This document shows positions 1-6,778 of a stretch of DNA of 11,900 nt, piece by piece. Position 1 is the first letter of the stretch. Each line of letters begins with the position of its first letter. Position numbers and translations under genes: made by a program. The DNA comes from Candidatus Saccharibacteria bacterium CG10_big_fil_rev_8_21_14_0_10_47_8 (lineage in GTDB: Bacteria; Patescibacteriota; Saccharimonadia; Saccharimonadales; UBA10212). The notes under the pieces are model-generated. The model searched no databases. It worked only from the letters and a program-made list of their open reading frames with translations, and was not told the origin of the DNA. The DNA lies in NCBI GenBank assembly GCA_002793885.1, contig PFEG01000033.1, forward strand, positions 1 through 11,900. The letters are read 5' to 3'.

Positions 1-485
1 GCTAGGTCTGCACTCTCTTGGCTTTGCCTATAAACATAAACAGCCACGGCGATTAATAAGGCAGCCACAACAATGGCTACCGCTACAACCAATTTGGAAC
101 CAGATTTTTTTTGGCTGGAGTCAGGTTTTTTAGCTTTTTGCAGCTGAGCTGTTGAACGTAATAGCATAGCTGCGCCTTTTGATTTCTTGGCTGGAGCAAG
201 CTCGGCCTTAACTTCATGATTAACGTCTTTTAATATAGTGTCCAGCTCGGCGTCCTCGTTAAAAGTGCCCCGGGGGGCGATACGATTATCGCTAGAAATT
301 GGGTTATAGACTGCTTGGGTCGCCAGGGGGGTGGGGGAATCATCTAAAGCCTGCCGCCTGACTGGCACGTCTTTGACTATCTCTGTCTTAACCCCGACAG
401 GCTGAGCCAATGTGGAGTCTGGAGGCATTATATCTAGGGCTTTTTTGACCGGAGTGTTAGCTGTAGACTGATTGGTCGTATCCAT
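1..485 (-). CDS. Single-pass membrane protein, unknown function (C-terminus cut by window edge)
   Basis: Translated from the reverse strand, an open frame starts at ATG (485-483) and runs off the left edge, giving about 161 residues. The first ~125 residues are hydrophilic and rich in Pro, Asp and Lys, with no recognisable domain. A hydrophobic segment at about residues 128-149 (core LVVAVAIVVAALLIAVAVYV) is a convincing transmembrane helix and is followed by YRQSQESADL. The basic stretch just before the helix (KKPDSSQKKSGSK) suggests the N-terminal part is cytoplasmic and the missing C-terminus is outside. The start codon directly follows the TAA of the upstream gene (TAAATG), with GGCGGG about 8 nt before ATG as a ribosome site, so the two genes are probably translationally coupled. 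I do not recognise a family. Confidence 0.75.
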   Translation of the reverse strand, partial: MDTTNQSTANTPVKKALDIMPPDSTLAQPVGVKTEIVKDVPVRRQALDDSPTPLATQAVYNPISSDNRIAPRGTFNEDAELDTILKDVNHEVKAELAPAKKSKGAAMLLRSTAQLQKAKKPDSSQKKSGSKLVVAVAIVVAALLIAVAVYVYRQSQESADL

Positions 486-1115
486 TTAGCTACCCGCCTT
501 TGGCAGCATTTTTTTCGCCTGCTCTACTGCAGCTTTAATTTGAACAAAGGTAGCTTTTACGTTTTTGACGTCGCTAGCTAGTTGGGCACGAAGTTGTTGC
601 GCGCTTAAAATTGTCGCCCTTAAGCCAGTCGTATCTTTAGAACAGCTCATCGCGGCTAAATCATCGATTGCTGTTTTGTAACTACCAGCATCAACTAGAT
701 ATTTATTAACGGCGGTCGTAAACGGTTGGCTGGCAGTCTCTACCGAAGCTGTGCTAATATCTCGTTTTTTTAAGTTTTCTACTATATAATTTAACTTATT
801 AGCGCTACCGATATAAAAGTCATGGCGCGCAATCAGAACTTTCTCGTCCCTTGTTTTTAGGGTTACTACCACTTTTTGAACTTTTTCACATCTGGCGGCT
901 AAATTTTTCAGAGATTGCTCATTAATCTGAACCTTGAGCTCTGCTTTTCGCTGGTTGACTCTTTGATCCCTGGTTGACGTCTGCGACATATCTGCAGGCT
1001 CAATCAAAAAAATATCCTCAGCTTGGACAAATGAAACCTTTACGGCCACAAAGACAGCGCTTACTAAAGCACAAAACGCGCCAATTATCAGATATTTTAT
1101 GTAAACTCTGGGCAT
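486..1115 (-). CDS. Secreted or membrane-anchored helical protein, unknown function
   Basis: A 209-residue protein. Residues 1-32 form a signal peptide or anchor: a short basic start (MPRVYIK), then a hydrophobic run (LIIGAFCALVSAVFVAVKV) and a VQA-ED junction that would suit signal peptidase I. The mature part is Lys/Ala/Val-rich and looks mostly helical, with coiled-coil-like stretches near residues 53-85 and at the C-terminus (AQQLRAQLASDVKNVKATFVQIKAAVEQAKK). It has two cysteines after the leader, in ARCEKV and MSCSKD, which could form a disulfide outside the cell. No catalytic motif is visible. It is followed immediately by another membrane protein gene (TAAATG junction), so the pair probably works together at the envelope. 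There is no clear Shine-Dalgarno before its ATG. Function unknown. Confidence 0.8.
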   Translation of the reverse strand: MPRVYIKYLIIGAFCALVSAVFVAVKVSFVQAEDIFLIEPADMSQTSTRDQRVNQRKAELKVQINEQSLKNLAARCEKVQKVVVTLKTRDEKVLIARHDFYIGSANKLNYIVENLKKRDISTASVETASQPFTTAVNKYLVDAGSYKTAIDDLAAMSCSKDTTGLRATILSAQQLRAQLASDVKNVKATFVQIKAAVEQAKKMLPKAGS

Positions 1116-1134
1116 AGTTTTTTCTACTTAAAAA

Positions 1135-1166
1135 GCTTATGCATATTGGGGTATTGTAGCATAAGC
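1135..1166 (-). terminator. Candidate intrinsic terminator
   Basis: Arms GCTTATGC and GCATAAGC (8 bp) enclose a 16-nt loop, and the minus-strand transcript continues with five U residues (1134-1130). The order hairpin then U-run fits a leftward intrinsic terminator for the MazG operon, sitting just upstream of the next gene. The stem is A/T-rich and the loop long, so it would be weak. A possible -10 (TACAAT) lies in the loop, so the element could instead be part of a promoter. Confidence 0.4.
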
Positions 1167-1185
1167 CCGGTAGTGAGCTTTCGCG

Positions 1186-1209
1186 ATTATCCGCCAAATG
1201 GCGGATAAT
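1186..1209. repeat. 10-bp perfect inverted repeat, 4-nt loop
   Basis: ATTATCCGCC and GGCGGATAAT flank AAAT. Neither strand has a U-run after it, so it is not a normal terminator. It could be an operator or an RNA processing hairpin. Confidence 0.6.
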
Positions 1210-1304
1210 TTAAACCGTGACAAATGGCCGACGCGGAAGTCTACTACTAGGTAAGCCGACCCCGTTTTAATGGAGCTAGTGATAACCTTGATCAGGCTTA
1301 GTTA

Positions 1305-1334
1305 GCTAAATACTTGACAAGTCAAGTATTTAGC
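1305..1334. repeat. 14-bp perfect inverted repeat spanning the MazG-like gene stop
   Basis: GCTAAATACTTGAC and GTCAAGTATTTAGC are separated by only two bases (AA at 1319-1320). The TAA stop of the leftward MazG-like gene (1332-1330) lies inside one arm. In RNA it would form an almost continuous hairpin at the end of that reading frame. No U-tract follows, so it may protect the 3' end or act as a DNA-binding site rather than terminate transcription. Confidence 0.7.
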
Positions 1335-1653
1335 GATGGTCGCCGGTACCGCGTAGTACGCCGCGATTTTGGCGATCAGATAATTTTTTCACGTTTGCCT
1401 GCGCAATTTCTTCAAGCGTAAGGCCCAAATAGTCGGCCAAAGCGGCAATGTACCACAAGGTATCGCCCAATTCACTGGCTAAAGCCTTCTTATCCAGCTT
1501 ACTTGGGTCTGCTTCGTCGTCGCGATACCATTTTTTAATCTTGTCGGCTATTTCGCCGCTTTCACCTACCAGACCCAATACTCTCTGGATCAGTTCACTG
1601 CCCTCATCAATCGCGGTCACCAGAGCCTTTTTTTGATATTCATCTAAAGTCAT
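1330..1653 (-). CDS. MazG-like nucleoside triphosphate pyrophosphohydrolase
   Basis: A 107-residue all-helical protein of the MazG/all-alpha NTP-PPase superfamily, which hydrolyses (often non-canonical) nucleoside triphosphates to monophosphate and pyrophosphate in the cytoplasm. The metal-binding signature is visible: E31-S-G-E34 in GLVGESGEIADKIKKW, then E61-L-G-D64 in SELGDTLWYIAALAD. The C-terminal NVKKLSDRQNRG (87-98) matches the basic nucleotide-contacting tail of this family. The length suits the short single-domain type rather than the double-domain E. coli MazG. Its ATG overlaps the TGA of the preceding gene (ATGA at 1653-1650), implying translational coupling; GGGG about 6 nt upstream can serve as ribosome site. 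Exact substrate cannot be read from sequence. Confidence 0.9.
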   Translation of the reverse strand: MTLDEYQKKALVTAIDEGSELIQRVLGLVGESGEIADKIKKWYRDDEADPSKLDKKALASELGDTLWYIAALADYLGLTLEEIAQANVKKLSDRQNRGVLRGTGDHR

Positions 1654-3470
1654 AGGTTACCCCGCGGTGTTACCAGCCCGTAGTAGCTGGTATTTAAGTA
1701 GCTGCTTATCTTCAGCGGCGCGCCGCCGGCAACACCCATGATATAAAGTTCATTGATGTTTTTAGATACTAAGACGTATTGGCCAGTAAACCAACCGACT
1801 GGCGAGCTGCCAGCAATCGTAGCTATAACCTTGCCGCCGCTACCAGTTGTATCGCCAACCAGTATGGCATTGCCATCCCGAATTTCAGTCCATAAAGTCT
1901 GTTTTCCGTCAGGTGATAGATAATATGTCGGATAGTTTTTATAAAGTTGGTCGTTGGTCAGGCTGATTTGTTTGGGTGCGGAATCAACCACGTAATCATA
2001 GTAGGTGTAGTCTGTTTGGCTCTGTGTATTGGTTACCACGTACACAGAATTAGGACCGTGCGGCGTGTAATAAACGGTTTTTGTATCGGCCGCATATTGC
2101 GAGACTACCTTGTGGTTCTGGCCGTTAGCCGAGATTACCGATAAAGTTTCTTGCTTGCCGCTATAGTCGGCTGAACTGGGATATTGGCTGGTCCAGCCTT
2201 TGCCGTAAATAACACTGTCGCCCGACAAAAATACCAAACCGTAATATTCGTAATTGTTTGATGACGCGTCACCAGTACCGGAGGTTTGGTCTAGCAAAAT
2301 CAGCTTACCGGTGTTGGCATCATAACTCTTAAGCTTGCCAGAGCCGTTATTCCACGGGCTAAGGTCGGTCCTGGAAACGGTGTATATCAGTTTATCGCCT
2401 AGCCAGCCGGAAAGAATAAAGTTAGCGCTTCCTTCGTCGGCGGTAGTCAGTTGGTCGTTGGATGTAGTGATTATGTAAACCTTTGAGGCGCTGGAATCGC
2501 GTTTTGCGAGTAGCGCCAGATACTTCCAGTCCGGCGATGCAACCAGCACGGTATTACTAACGTCTTCGCTGCCGGTACCCGCCAGAACTATCACCGGGTC
2601 GCTGCCGTCAAGATTGGATTTCATAACATCAACTTTGCCGCTGCGGTTGCTTAAAAAGTAAACCCGCCCTGTCGGGGTGAGGTTGAACTTGTTTTCTTTT
2701 ATCTCGGTATCGCTTACTTTAATTGTTACATTGCTGTTGTTGTAGCCGCTGAGTTTTAGGGTGGCTTTCTGTGAAGCTATACCGGCCGGCAACACTGCGG
2801 TGGCGTTGCCCGAAGCATCGGTTTTAACATCCACATCCGAAATTTTTATGCCTACGCTTGCCAAGCCTTTTTTAGTAATTATATTGGCAACGTTAATTTT
2901 TACTTGACGGCCAGTGGCTTGCATCTGCACATTCAAGGCCTTGGACGATTTAAACACCGGCACCGTGGTTTTTAGTTGGCCGTCCTTATAGTATTTTTTG
3001 GTTACTTTTATGGTTGTTTTGCCGGCCCTTACTTTATGCAAAGACACCTGGCCCGTGCCGCTGGTTGTTTCGGTGCTGCCCGAGCTAGCCTGCACCTCAG
3101 CTTCACTTACTGGGGCACCGGTTTTGCTATCCGTCACCCGAACCTTAACATCATGGCTAATAAGCTGCCCGGCTAAGCTGTAGCGGGTCCAAGGTAACGC
3201 AGTCAACACCAGCAGCGTAGATAGGACTGTAAGCGGTATAGACAGTTTTTTATGGTTTCCATACCAATGGTGAAAACGCTGCCAATGGGACTGCGGATTT
3301 TGGGTCTGGCTTAGCTTGGACTCTACAACTTCTTCGGGCTCGTTTTCTGGCAGCTCTGCGGGACCTTCAAAATCTTTGGTTTCAACTTCTGCTGAAGTTT
3401 CCGTATCAACCGGTTCTTTGCTTACCGGTTGATCGTTGGCGGGAGTAGTTTCGTCTTCAATGGTTGGCAT
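1650..3470 (-). CDS. Membrane-anchored surface protein: two carboxypeptidase-regulatory-like domains plus TolB-like propeller
   Basis: A 606-residue protein. Residues 1-60 are strongly acidic and probably cytoplasmic; residues 76-98 form one transmembrane helix after a basic NHKK. Outside, residues ~106-184 (KVRVTDSKTGAPVSEAEVQ, then GTGQVSLHKVRAGKTTIKV) look like a carboxypeptidase-regulatory/PEGA-type beta-sandwich, and ~188-265 a second, weaker one. From ~268 to the end come six or seven propeller-like blades, seen as repeating 'DG/SG...IY/VY' strands: RVYFLSNRSGKVDVMKSNLDGS, SPDWKYLALLAKR, LSPDGKQTLWTEIRDGN, and NELYIMGVAGG. This resembles TolB/WD40-like PD40 repeats. There are no cysteines. 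It probably binds something at the cell surface; no enzyme motif is seen. It starts 40 bp after the PsbP-like gene and is coupled to the MazG-like gene downstream. Confidence 0.85.
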   Translation of the reverse strand: MPTIEDETTPANDQPVSKEPVDTETSAEVETKDFEGPAELPENEPEEVVESKLSQTQNPQSHWQRFHHWYGNHKKLSIPLTVLSTLLVLTALPWTRYSLAGQLISHDVKVRVTDSKTGAPVSEAEVQASSGSTETTSGTGQVSLHKVRAGKTTIKVTKKYYKDGQLKTTVPVFKSSKALNVQMQATGRQVKINVANIITKKGLASVGIKISDVDVKTDASGNATAVLPAGIASQKATLKLSGYNNSNVTIKVSDTEIKENKFNLTPTGRVYFLSNRSGKVDVMKSNLDGSDPVIVLAGTGSEDVSNTVLVASPDWKYLALLAKRDSSASKVYIITTSNDQLTTADEGSANFILSGWLGDKLIYTVSRTDLSPWNNGSGKLKSYDANTGKLILLDQTSGTGDASSNNYEYYGLVFLSGDSVIYGKGWTSQYPSSADYSGKQETLSVISANGQNHKVVSQYAADTKTVYYTPHGPNSVYVVTNTQSQTDYTYYDYVVDSAPKQISLTNDQLYKNYPTYYLSPDGKQTLWTEIRDGNAILVGDTTGSGGKVIATIAGSSPVGWFTGQYVLVSKNINELYIMGVAGGAPLKISSYLNTSYYGLVTPRGNL

Positions 3471-3479
3471 TTAACTTAA

Positions 3480-3508
3480 ACTATAGGGGTTTTGCCAGCG
3501 TTTTCCAA
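3480..3508 (-). promoter_or_regulatory. Candidate promoter of the TolB-like surface protein gene
   Basis: On the minus strand, TTGGAA (3508-3503), a 17-nt spacer and TATAGT (3485-3480) precede the ATG at 3470 by only nine bases. Transcription would begin within a few bases of the start codon, giving a nearly leaderless mRNA. The -35 matches consensus at 4 of 6 positions. Confidence 0.45.
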
Positions 3509-3510
3509 CT

Positions 3511-4407
3511 CTACTGAATAGCCAAAGACTTGAACAAGCTTTCCAGCGGCCCCGAAAATGTTTTATCTTCAAAGCTACTGGCGGCGATACTAACAACTGC
3601 ATTAATGCCAGAGCAGTCACTGCTGTTACATTTAACAAAGCCGATGCTTATAATTGGATCCACTTTGCTTATATCTACTTTGGGAATAGCTTGCCCAACC
3701 GTGTAGCCGCTGTCGCCCGTAATATAAATACCGTCCAAAGCCGTACTGCTTGTTGAACTGGCATAACGTAAGTAACTTATGTAGGTTGATCCCCGTTGGT
3801 TTTGGCTTGGCTTGGTGTAGTTTATCTTTTGTGAGGCTAGCGCAGCCGTAGCATTACCACTGTCAAATTCAGGAAGTTTTTGCTCTTTAGACCTGATTGT
3901 CATAACAATTTGCCCATTAACTGATTGCCCACTGGCGCTTTTTAGTTGGATTGAAGGAGACACGATTGTCATCTGTCCGCCGCCGCTATCCGTAACCTTC
4001 CAGTCCTGTGGGTAGTCAAACCCTAGGTAAAAATTAGAGGAATCGTAATGCTTGGTAACCGTCGCGATCTGGCTGGTTGCCGGTTTAACAGTTTGAGATG
4101 TCTGGGCTGAGGTGGCAGGCTTTTTAGCCGATTTATGGTTTTTTAAATACCAATAGGCACCGCCGCCCAGGCCGGCAATCACCACTAAAATTATAAATAT
4201 AGTGAATAGCTTATGCCAAACAGGATTACGTTTTTTTTCGGGCGGTTCATAGTTGGCATAATCGGCGGTAGAACGTGAGGCTTCTTCATAGTCATCCTCC
4301 GGATTATGCTCGGGCTGGTTTACGGAATTCCAATCGTCGTCTTTTTTTTGGTCTACTTTCTGATCTGGCGCCTGGTCTTCCTTCTGTTCACTCTGCTTTT
4401 CGCTCAT
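3511..4407 (-). CDS. Membrane-anchored PsbP-like protein
   Basis: A 298-residue protein built like its neighbour: an acidic, Gln/Asp/Lys-rich cytoplasmic N-terminus (1-62), one transmembrane helix at ~66-88 (LFTIFIILVVIAGLGGGAYWYL), a Ser/Thr/Pro/Ala linker to ~118, then a compact extracellular domain. The domain starts HYDSSNFYLGFDYPQDWKVTDSGGGQMTIVSP, the 'aromatic-YP-x-x-W' opening typical of PsbP/Mog1-like folds in bacterial lipoproteins and anchored proteins. Two cysteines in KCNSSDCSG (near 257-262) could form a disulfide. No catalytic residues are evident; the role is unknown, probably binding at the cell surface. The gene is first in a leftward run and is divergent from the aldo/keto reductase. 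Fold assignment is from motif recognition only. Confidence 0.8.
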   Translation of the reverse strand: MSEKQSEQKEDQAPDQKVDQKKDDDWNSVNQPEHNPEDDYEEASRSTADYANYEPPEKKRNPVWHKLFTIFIILVVIAGLGGGAYWYLKNHKSAKKPATSAQTSQTVKPATSQIATVTKHYDSSNFYLGFDYPQDWKVTDSGGGQMTIVSPSIQLKSASGQSVNGQIVMTIRSKEQKLPEFDSGNATAALASQKINYTKPSQNQRGSTYISYLRYASSTSSTALDGIYITGDSGYTVGQAIPKVDISKVDPIISIGFVKCNSSDCSGINAVVSIAASSFEDKTFSGPLESLFKSLAIQ

Positions 4408-4414
4408 ATCCCAA

Positions 4415-4444
4415 ATTATACCCCGAAGCCTATACCGTTGCTAA
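4415..4444 (-). promoter_or_regulatory. Candidate leaderless promoter of the PsbP-like gene
   Basis: A perfect TATAAT (minus strand, 4420-4415) ends seven bases before the ATG at 4407, the spacing expected if the transcript starts at the start codon. No Shine-Dalgarno is present, in agreement. TTAGCA (4444-4439), 18 nt upstream, is a modest -35. Confidence 0.5.
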
Positions 4445-4489
4445 TAATACAATGCTAATAGTGGGCGTGAGATAATGAGAGGGGGATTT

Positions 4490-5284
4490 ATGGTAGAGTT
4501 ATCGGCAAAAAACGCAGGGACCGTAAAGTTGGGCGACGCCACGGTCAATCGTTTGGGTCTAGGCACAAACCGCATCTCGAATAACAATGACTCGCGGAGG
4601 GTTCTCAAGTATGCCATAGAACTTGGAGTAAATTTTATAGACACGGCCGATAAATACGGGCAAAGCGAAGAAATTATCGGGCAAACTTTAACTCCCTATC
4701 CGTCAGGCGTAGTGGTGGCTACAAAGGGCGGTTGGAGCGAATCTAACTCATCAGCTCACTTGCAAGAATGTATCGATAAAAGCTTGCGTCTGCTTAAACT
4801 CAAACAGATAGAACTGTGGCAACTGCATCGGGTTGATCCTAGCGTTCCAATCGAGGATACAATGAGGTTTTTAAAAAGCCAGATGCGGGCCGGTAAAATT
4901 AAAAATATCGGGTTGTCCGAAGTAAGTGTGGAGCAGATTGAAAAAGCCCGTAAAGTTGTGCCGATTGTTTCGGTCCAAAACAGATACAATCTGTCGGATC
5001 GCCAGCACGAGGATGTGCTTGATTACTGCACCAAAGAAAATATCGCATTTTTGCCGTTTTTCCCGCTAGCCAGCGGTGGCGTAGCCCAAAATACAAGACT
5101 TAACGAGATTGCAGGGAATTATCATGCCACTGAAGTCCAAATTGCTATTGCGTGGCTGCTTAAACGCTCACCCATGATGCTGCCCATTCCGGGAACTCTT
5201 TCAATAGAACACCTAGAAAGTAATGTAGCAGCAGCAAATATTAGCCTCAGCACCGAAGACTACGAATTCCTGAACAGCCGCTGA
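4490..5284 (+). CDS. Aldo/keto reductase
   Basis: A 264-residue (beta/alpha)8 NAD(P)H-dependent oxidoreductase of the aldo/keto reductase superfamily, which reduces aldehydes or ketones in the cytoplasm. The full catalytic tetrad is visible: D51 and Y56 in GVNFIDTADKYG, K79 in VVVATKGG, H113 in WQLHRVD. Further landmarks are GKIKNIGLSEVS, VSVQNRYNLSDR (substrate/cofactor region) and IPGTLSIEHLESN (the NADP-binding loop near the C-terminus). It is somewhat shorter than the usual 280-330 residues, with short loops. I chose the ATG at 4490 over the in-frame ATG at 4475 because GAGGGGGA lies 4-11 nt before it. It diverges from the PsbP-like gene and converges on aspS, so it is probably a single-gene unit. 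The physiological substrate cannot be inferred. Confidence 0.93.
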   Translation: MVELSAKNAGTVKLGDATVNRLGLGTNRISNNNDSRRVLKYAIELGVNFIDTADKYGQSEEIIGQTLTPYPSGVVVATKGGWSESNSSAHLQECIDKSLRLLKLKQIELWQLHRVDPSVPIEDTMRFLKSQMRAGKIKNIGLSEVSVEQIEKARKVVPIVSVQNRYNLSDRQHEDVLDYCTKENIAFLPFFPLASGGVAQNTRLNEIAGNYHATEVQIAIAWLLKRSPMMLPIPGTLSIEHLESNVAAANISLSTEDYEFLNSR

Positions 5285-5312
5285 CTTTAGATTTTATTAC
5301 TTTATCCTCAAA

Positions 5313-5354
5313 TCACGGACTCAGACGATTGATGTCGCGAGGAAAGAGAGTGGC
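5313..5354 (-). pseudogene. Fossil copy of the aspS 3' end
   Basis: Reading leftward after aspS, 14 codons encode ATLFPRDINRLSP followed by TGA. The true AspRS ends ATLFPRDINRLVP, also with TGA. Twelve of 13 residues are identical, but only about 25 of 42 bases match, because nearly every codon is synonymously changed. That excludes a recent duplication and points to the 3' remnant of a diverged or foreign aspS, left when one copy replaced another. The frame stays open back to an ATG at 5432 that overlaps the aspS stop (ATGA), so a 39-residue peptide is formally possible. Residues 1-26 of it resemble nothing I know. Confidence 0.7.
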
Positions 5355-5370
5355 TCGAGACTTCGGCTCG

Positions 5371-5409
5371 GAGGTCGTTCCTTGGAACAAAGTTACAAGG
5401 TGCGACCCC
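5371..5409 (-). other. Hairpin just downstream of aspS
   Basis: Minus-strand RNA would pair GGGGTCG with CGACCTC (7 bp with one G-U) and, inside a CA/AA internal loop, CCTTG with CAAGG (5 bp), around an 11-nt loop. The G-U pair forms only on the aspS-sense strand, consistent with an RNA element. No U-run follows, so it is not a standard terminator; it may stabilise the aspS mRNA 3' end. Confidence 0.45.
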
Positions 5410-5428
5410 TTAACAGTCGCTACATTAC

Positions 5429-6742
5429 TCATGGCACCAACCTGTTAATATCTCTAGGGAATAACGTTGCTTCCTTCACGTTGTTAAGGCCAATAAGTTT
5501 TTCTACCGTACGCTCTAGGCCCCAGCCCCAACCCCCGTGCGGCGGCATGCCGTAACGGAATGCCTGCAAAAAGTATTTAAAGCCGGGGTCTTCTGGCTTG
5601 CCACCGGCTATTTCTTTGAGTTGTTTTACTAGTACATCGTAGCGGTGTTCGCGCATGCTGCCAGTGGCAATCTCTACACCCCGGAAGAGCAGGTCGGCAC
5701 GCTCGGCGACCTTGGGTTCATCATCCTTAAATTTGTGATAAAATTTAGCGTCTTCTCTGGGCCAATCGGTCACAAACACGGCTTCGGAGCCAAGCTCTTT
5801 AGTGGCATATTTGCATATCCAACGCTCTTCGTCGGGGCGTAAGTCTAACTCGTTAACAGTACTGGTTCCGGTGGCTTTGGTATATTTTTCGTGGATTTCG
5901 GCCATGGTTAGGGCAGGAATTTTGGCTGGTAAAAGTGGTTTTTTAGCTTCCCACATTTTCAGCTGATTTTCAGCTTTTTCCCAGACATCGTTAACTACAC
6001 TGTTTAGTAAATTACTTAACAAGTCAAGTAAATCGGGGAAGGCAATAAAGCCTATTTCTATATCAACCGTAATAAATTCTGTCATGTGGCGGGTCGTGGC
6101 GCTGGGTTCTGCCCTGTAGGTCGGGTTGATTTCGAATACCCGCTCAAACACCCCTACCATTATCTGCTTATAAAACTGGGCGCTTTGGGCTAGCGTTGCC
6201 TCTTTGCCAAAATAATCCAGCTTAAATACTTCCGCGCCACCTTCTGTGGCACCCGGCAGAAGTTTTGGCGAATTAAACTGCGTAAAGTCTTGTTTTTTTA
6301 AATAAGCCCTGATAGATTCTTCTACCTCGGCCTGAATCTTAAATATCGCCTGCTCGGCAAGATTACGCAGGCCGATAACACGGTTATCAAAAAGGGTATC
6401 AAGATTCTCCGGCTTGTGGCTGAGCGGTTTGTCAATTTCTATGGGCGACTCGTCTGTAACCGCTACATCTACAATAACGACCGCGTCATGCAGCTCTGCT
6501 CCGCCCGGTGCCCGCGGCTCTTCTACCACCATCCCGGTTACGCTCAATACCGTGCCGGTTTGCATCCCACGCAACTTTTCCATTTCTTCGTCTTTGTTTA
6601 GAACAATCTGCACTAAGCCGCTGCGGTCGCGCAAATTAATAAAGTTAAGCCCGCCCAGCAGGCGTTTTTTATGCAACCAGCCGTTTAAGCTGACTCTTTT
6701 GCCAACGTGAGCCTTCACGTCACGGCTTAAAACTCGTTCCAT
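5429..6742 (-). CDS. aspS: Aspartyl-tRNA synthetase, archaeal type, probably non-discriminating (Asp/Asn)
   Basis: A 437-residue class II synthetase that charges tRNA with aspartate in the cytoplasm. Order: OB-fold anticodon-binding domain (~1-105; GWLHKKRLLGGLNFINLRDRSG), then the catalytic core. Motif 2 is YRAEPSATTRHMTEF (209-223, with R210 and E212) and motif 3 is GWGWGLERTV (404-413, with R411). FNSPKLLPGATEGGAEVF and the C-terminal TLFPRDINRLVP are typical. The ~430-residue length without a GAD insertion marks the archaeal/eukaryotic-like type rather than the ~590-residue bacterial type. H24 and P79 fall where, as I recall from archaeal enzymes, His and Pro accompany relaxed specificity, so it should also make Asp-tRNA(Asn) for a GatCAB amidotransferase. 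I start at ATG 6742 rather than the GTG two codons earlier. The promoter resembles that of the PaaX-like gene. Confidence 0.95.
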   Translation of the reverse strand: MERVLSRDVKAHVGKRVSLNGWLHKKRLLGGLNFINLRDRSGLVQIVLNKDEEMEKLRGMQTGTVLSVTGMVVEEPRAPGGAELHDAVVIVDVAVTDESPIEIDKPLSHKPENLDTLFDNRVIGLRNLAEQAIFKIQAEVEESIRAYLKKQDFTQFNSPKLLPGATEGGAEVFKLDYFGKEATLAQSAQFYKQIMVGVFERVFEINPTYRAEPSATTRHMTEFITVDIEIGFIAFPDLLDLLSNLLNSVVNDVWEKAENQLKMWEAKKPLLPAKIPALTMAEIHEKYTKATGTSTVNELDLRPDEERWICKYATKELGSEAVFVTDWPREDAKFYHKFKDDEPKVAERADLLFRGVEIATGSMREHRYDVLVKQLKEIAGGKPEDPGFKYFLQAFRYGMPPHGGWGWGLERTVEKLIGLNNVKEATLFPRDINRLVP

Positions 6743-6749
6743 GCCCACA

Positions 6750-6755
6750 ATTGTA
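6750..6755 (-). promoter_or_regulatory. Alternative proximal -10 for aspS
   Basis: TACAAT, preceded by TGT in extended -10 fashion, ends seven bases before the ATG at 6742, the same spacing as at the PsbP-like gene. It could give a leaderless aspS mRNA. No matching -35 is seen, and the distal promoter at 6779-6807 is better, so this is a second choice. Confidence 0.3.
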
Positions 6756-6778
6756 ACAGATTGTTATTTGCTAAACCT

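Larger units (their letters stand above)
1116..1329. other. Repeat-rich intergenic gap, no gene seen
   Basis: No coding frame is convincing here. The gap holds three separate inverted repeats, listed individually, lying between the end of the MazG-like gene and the start of the secreted-protein gene, both leftward. A TACAAT preceded by TG (on the minus strand, within the loop of the 1135-1166 hairpin) could be an extended -10 for the downstream gene, but no -35 is visible. Confidence 0.5.

Noticed and set aside
5313..5428. T-box or integron attC site downstream of aspS
   Set aside because: The GGGGTCGCACC resembles a T-box only loosely, and it lies after rather than before the synthetase gene; attC core sites are not present.
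6012..6031. Second copy of the ACTTGACAAGTCAAGTA palindrome
   Set aside because: 16 of 17 bases match the core of 1305-1334, but it lies inside conserved Leu/Asp codons of aspS, and one such match in a 12-kb window is near chance.
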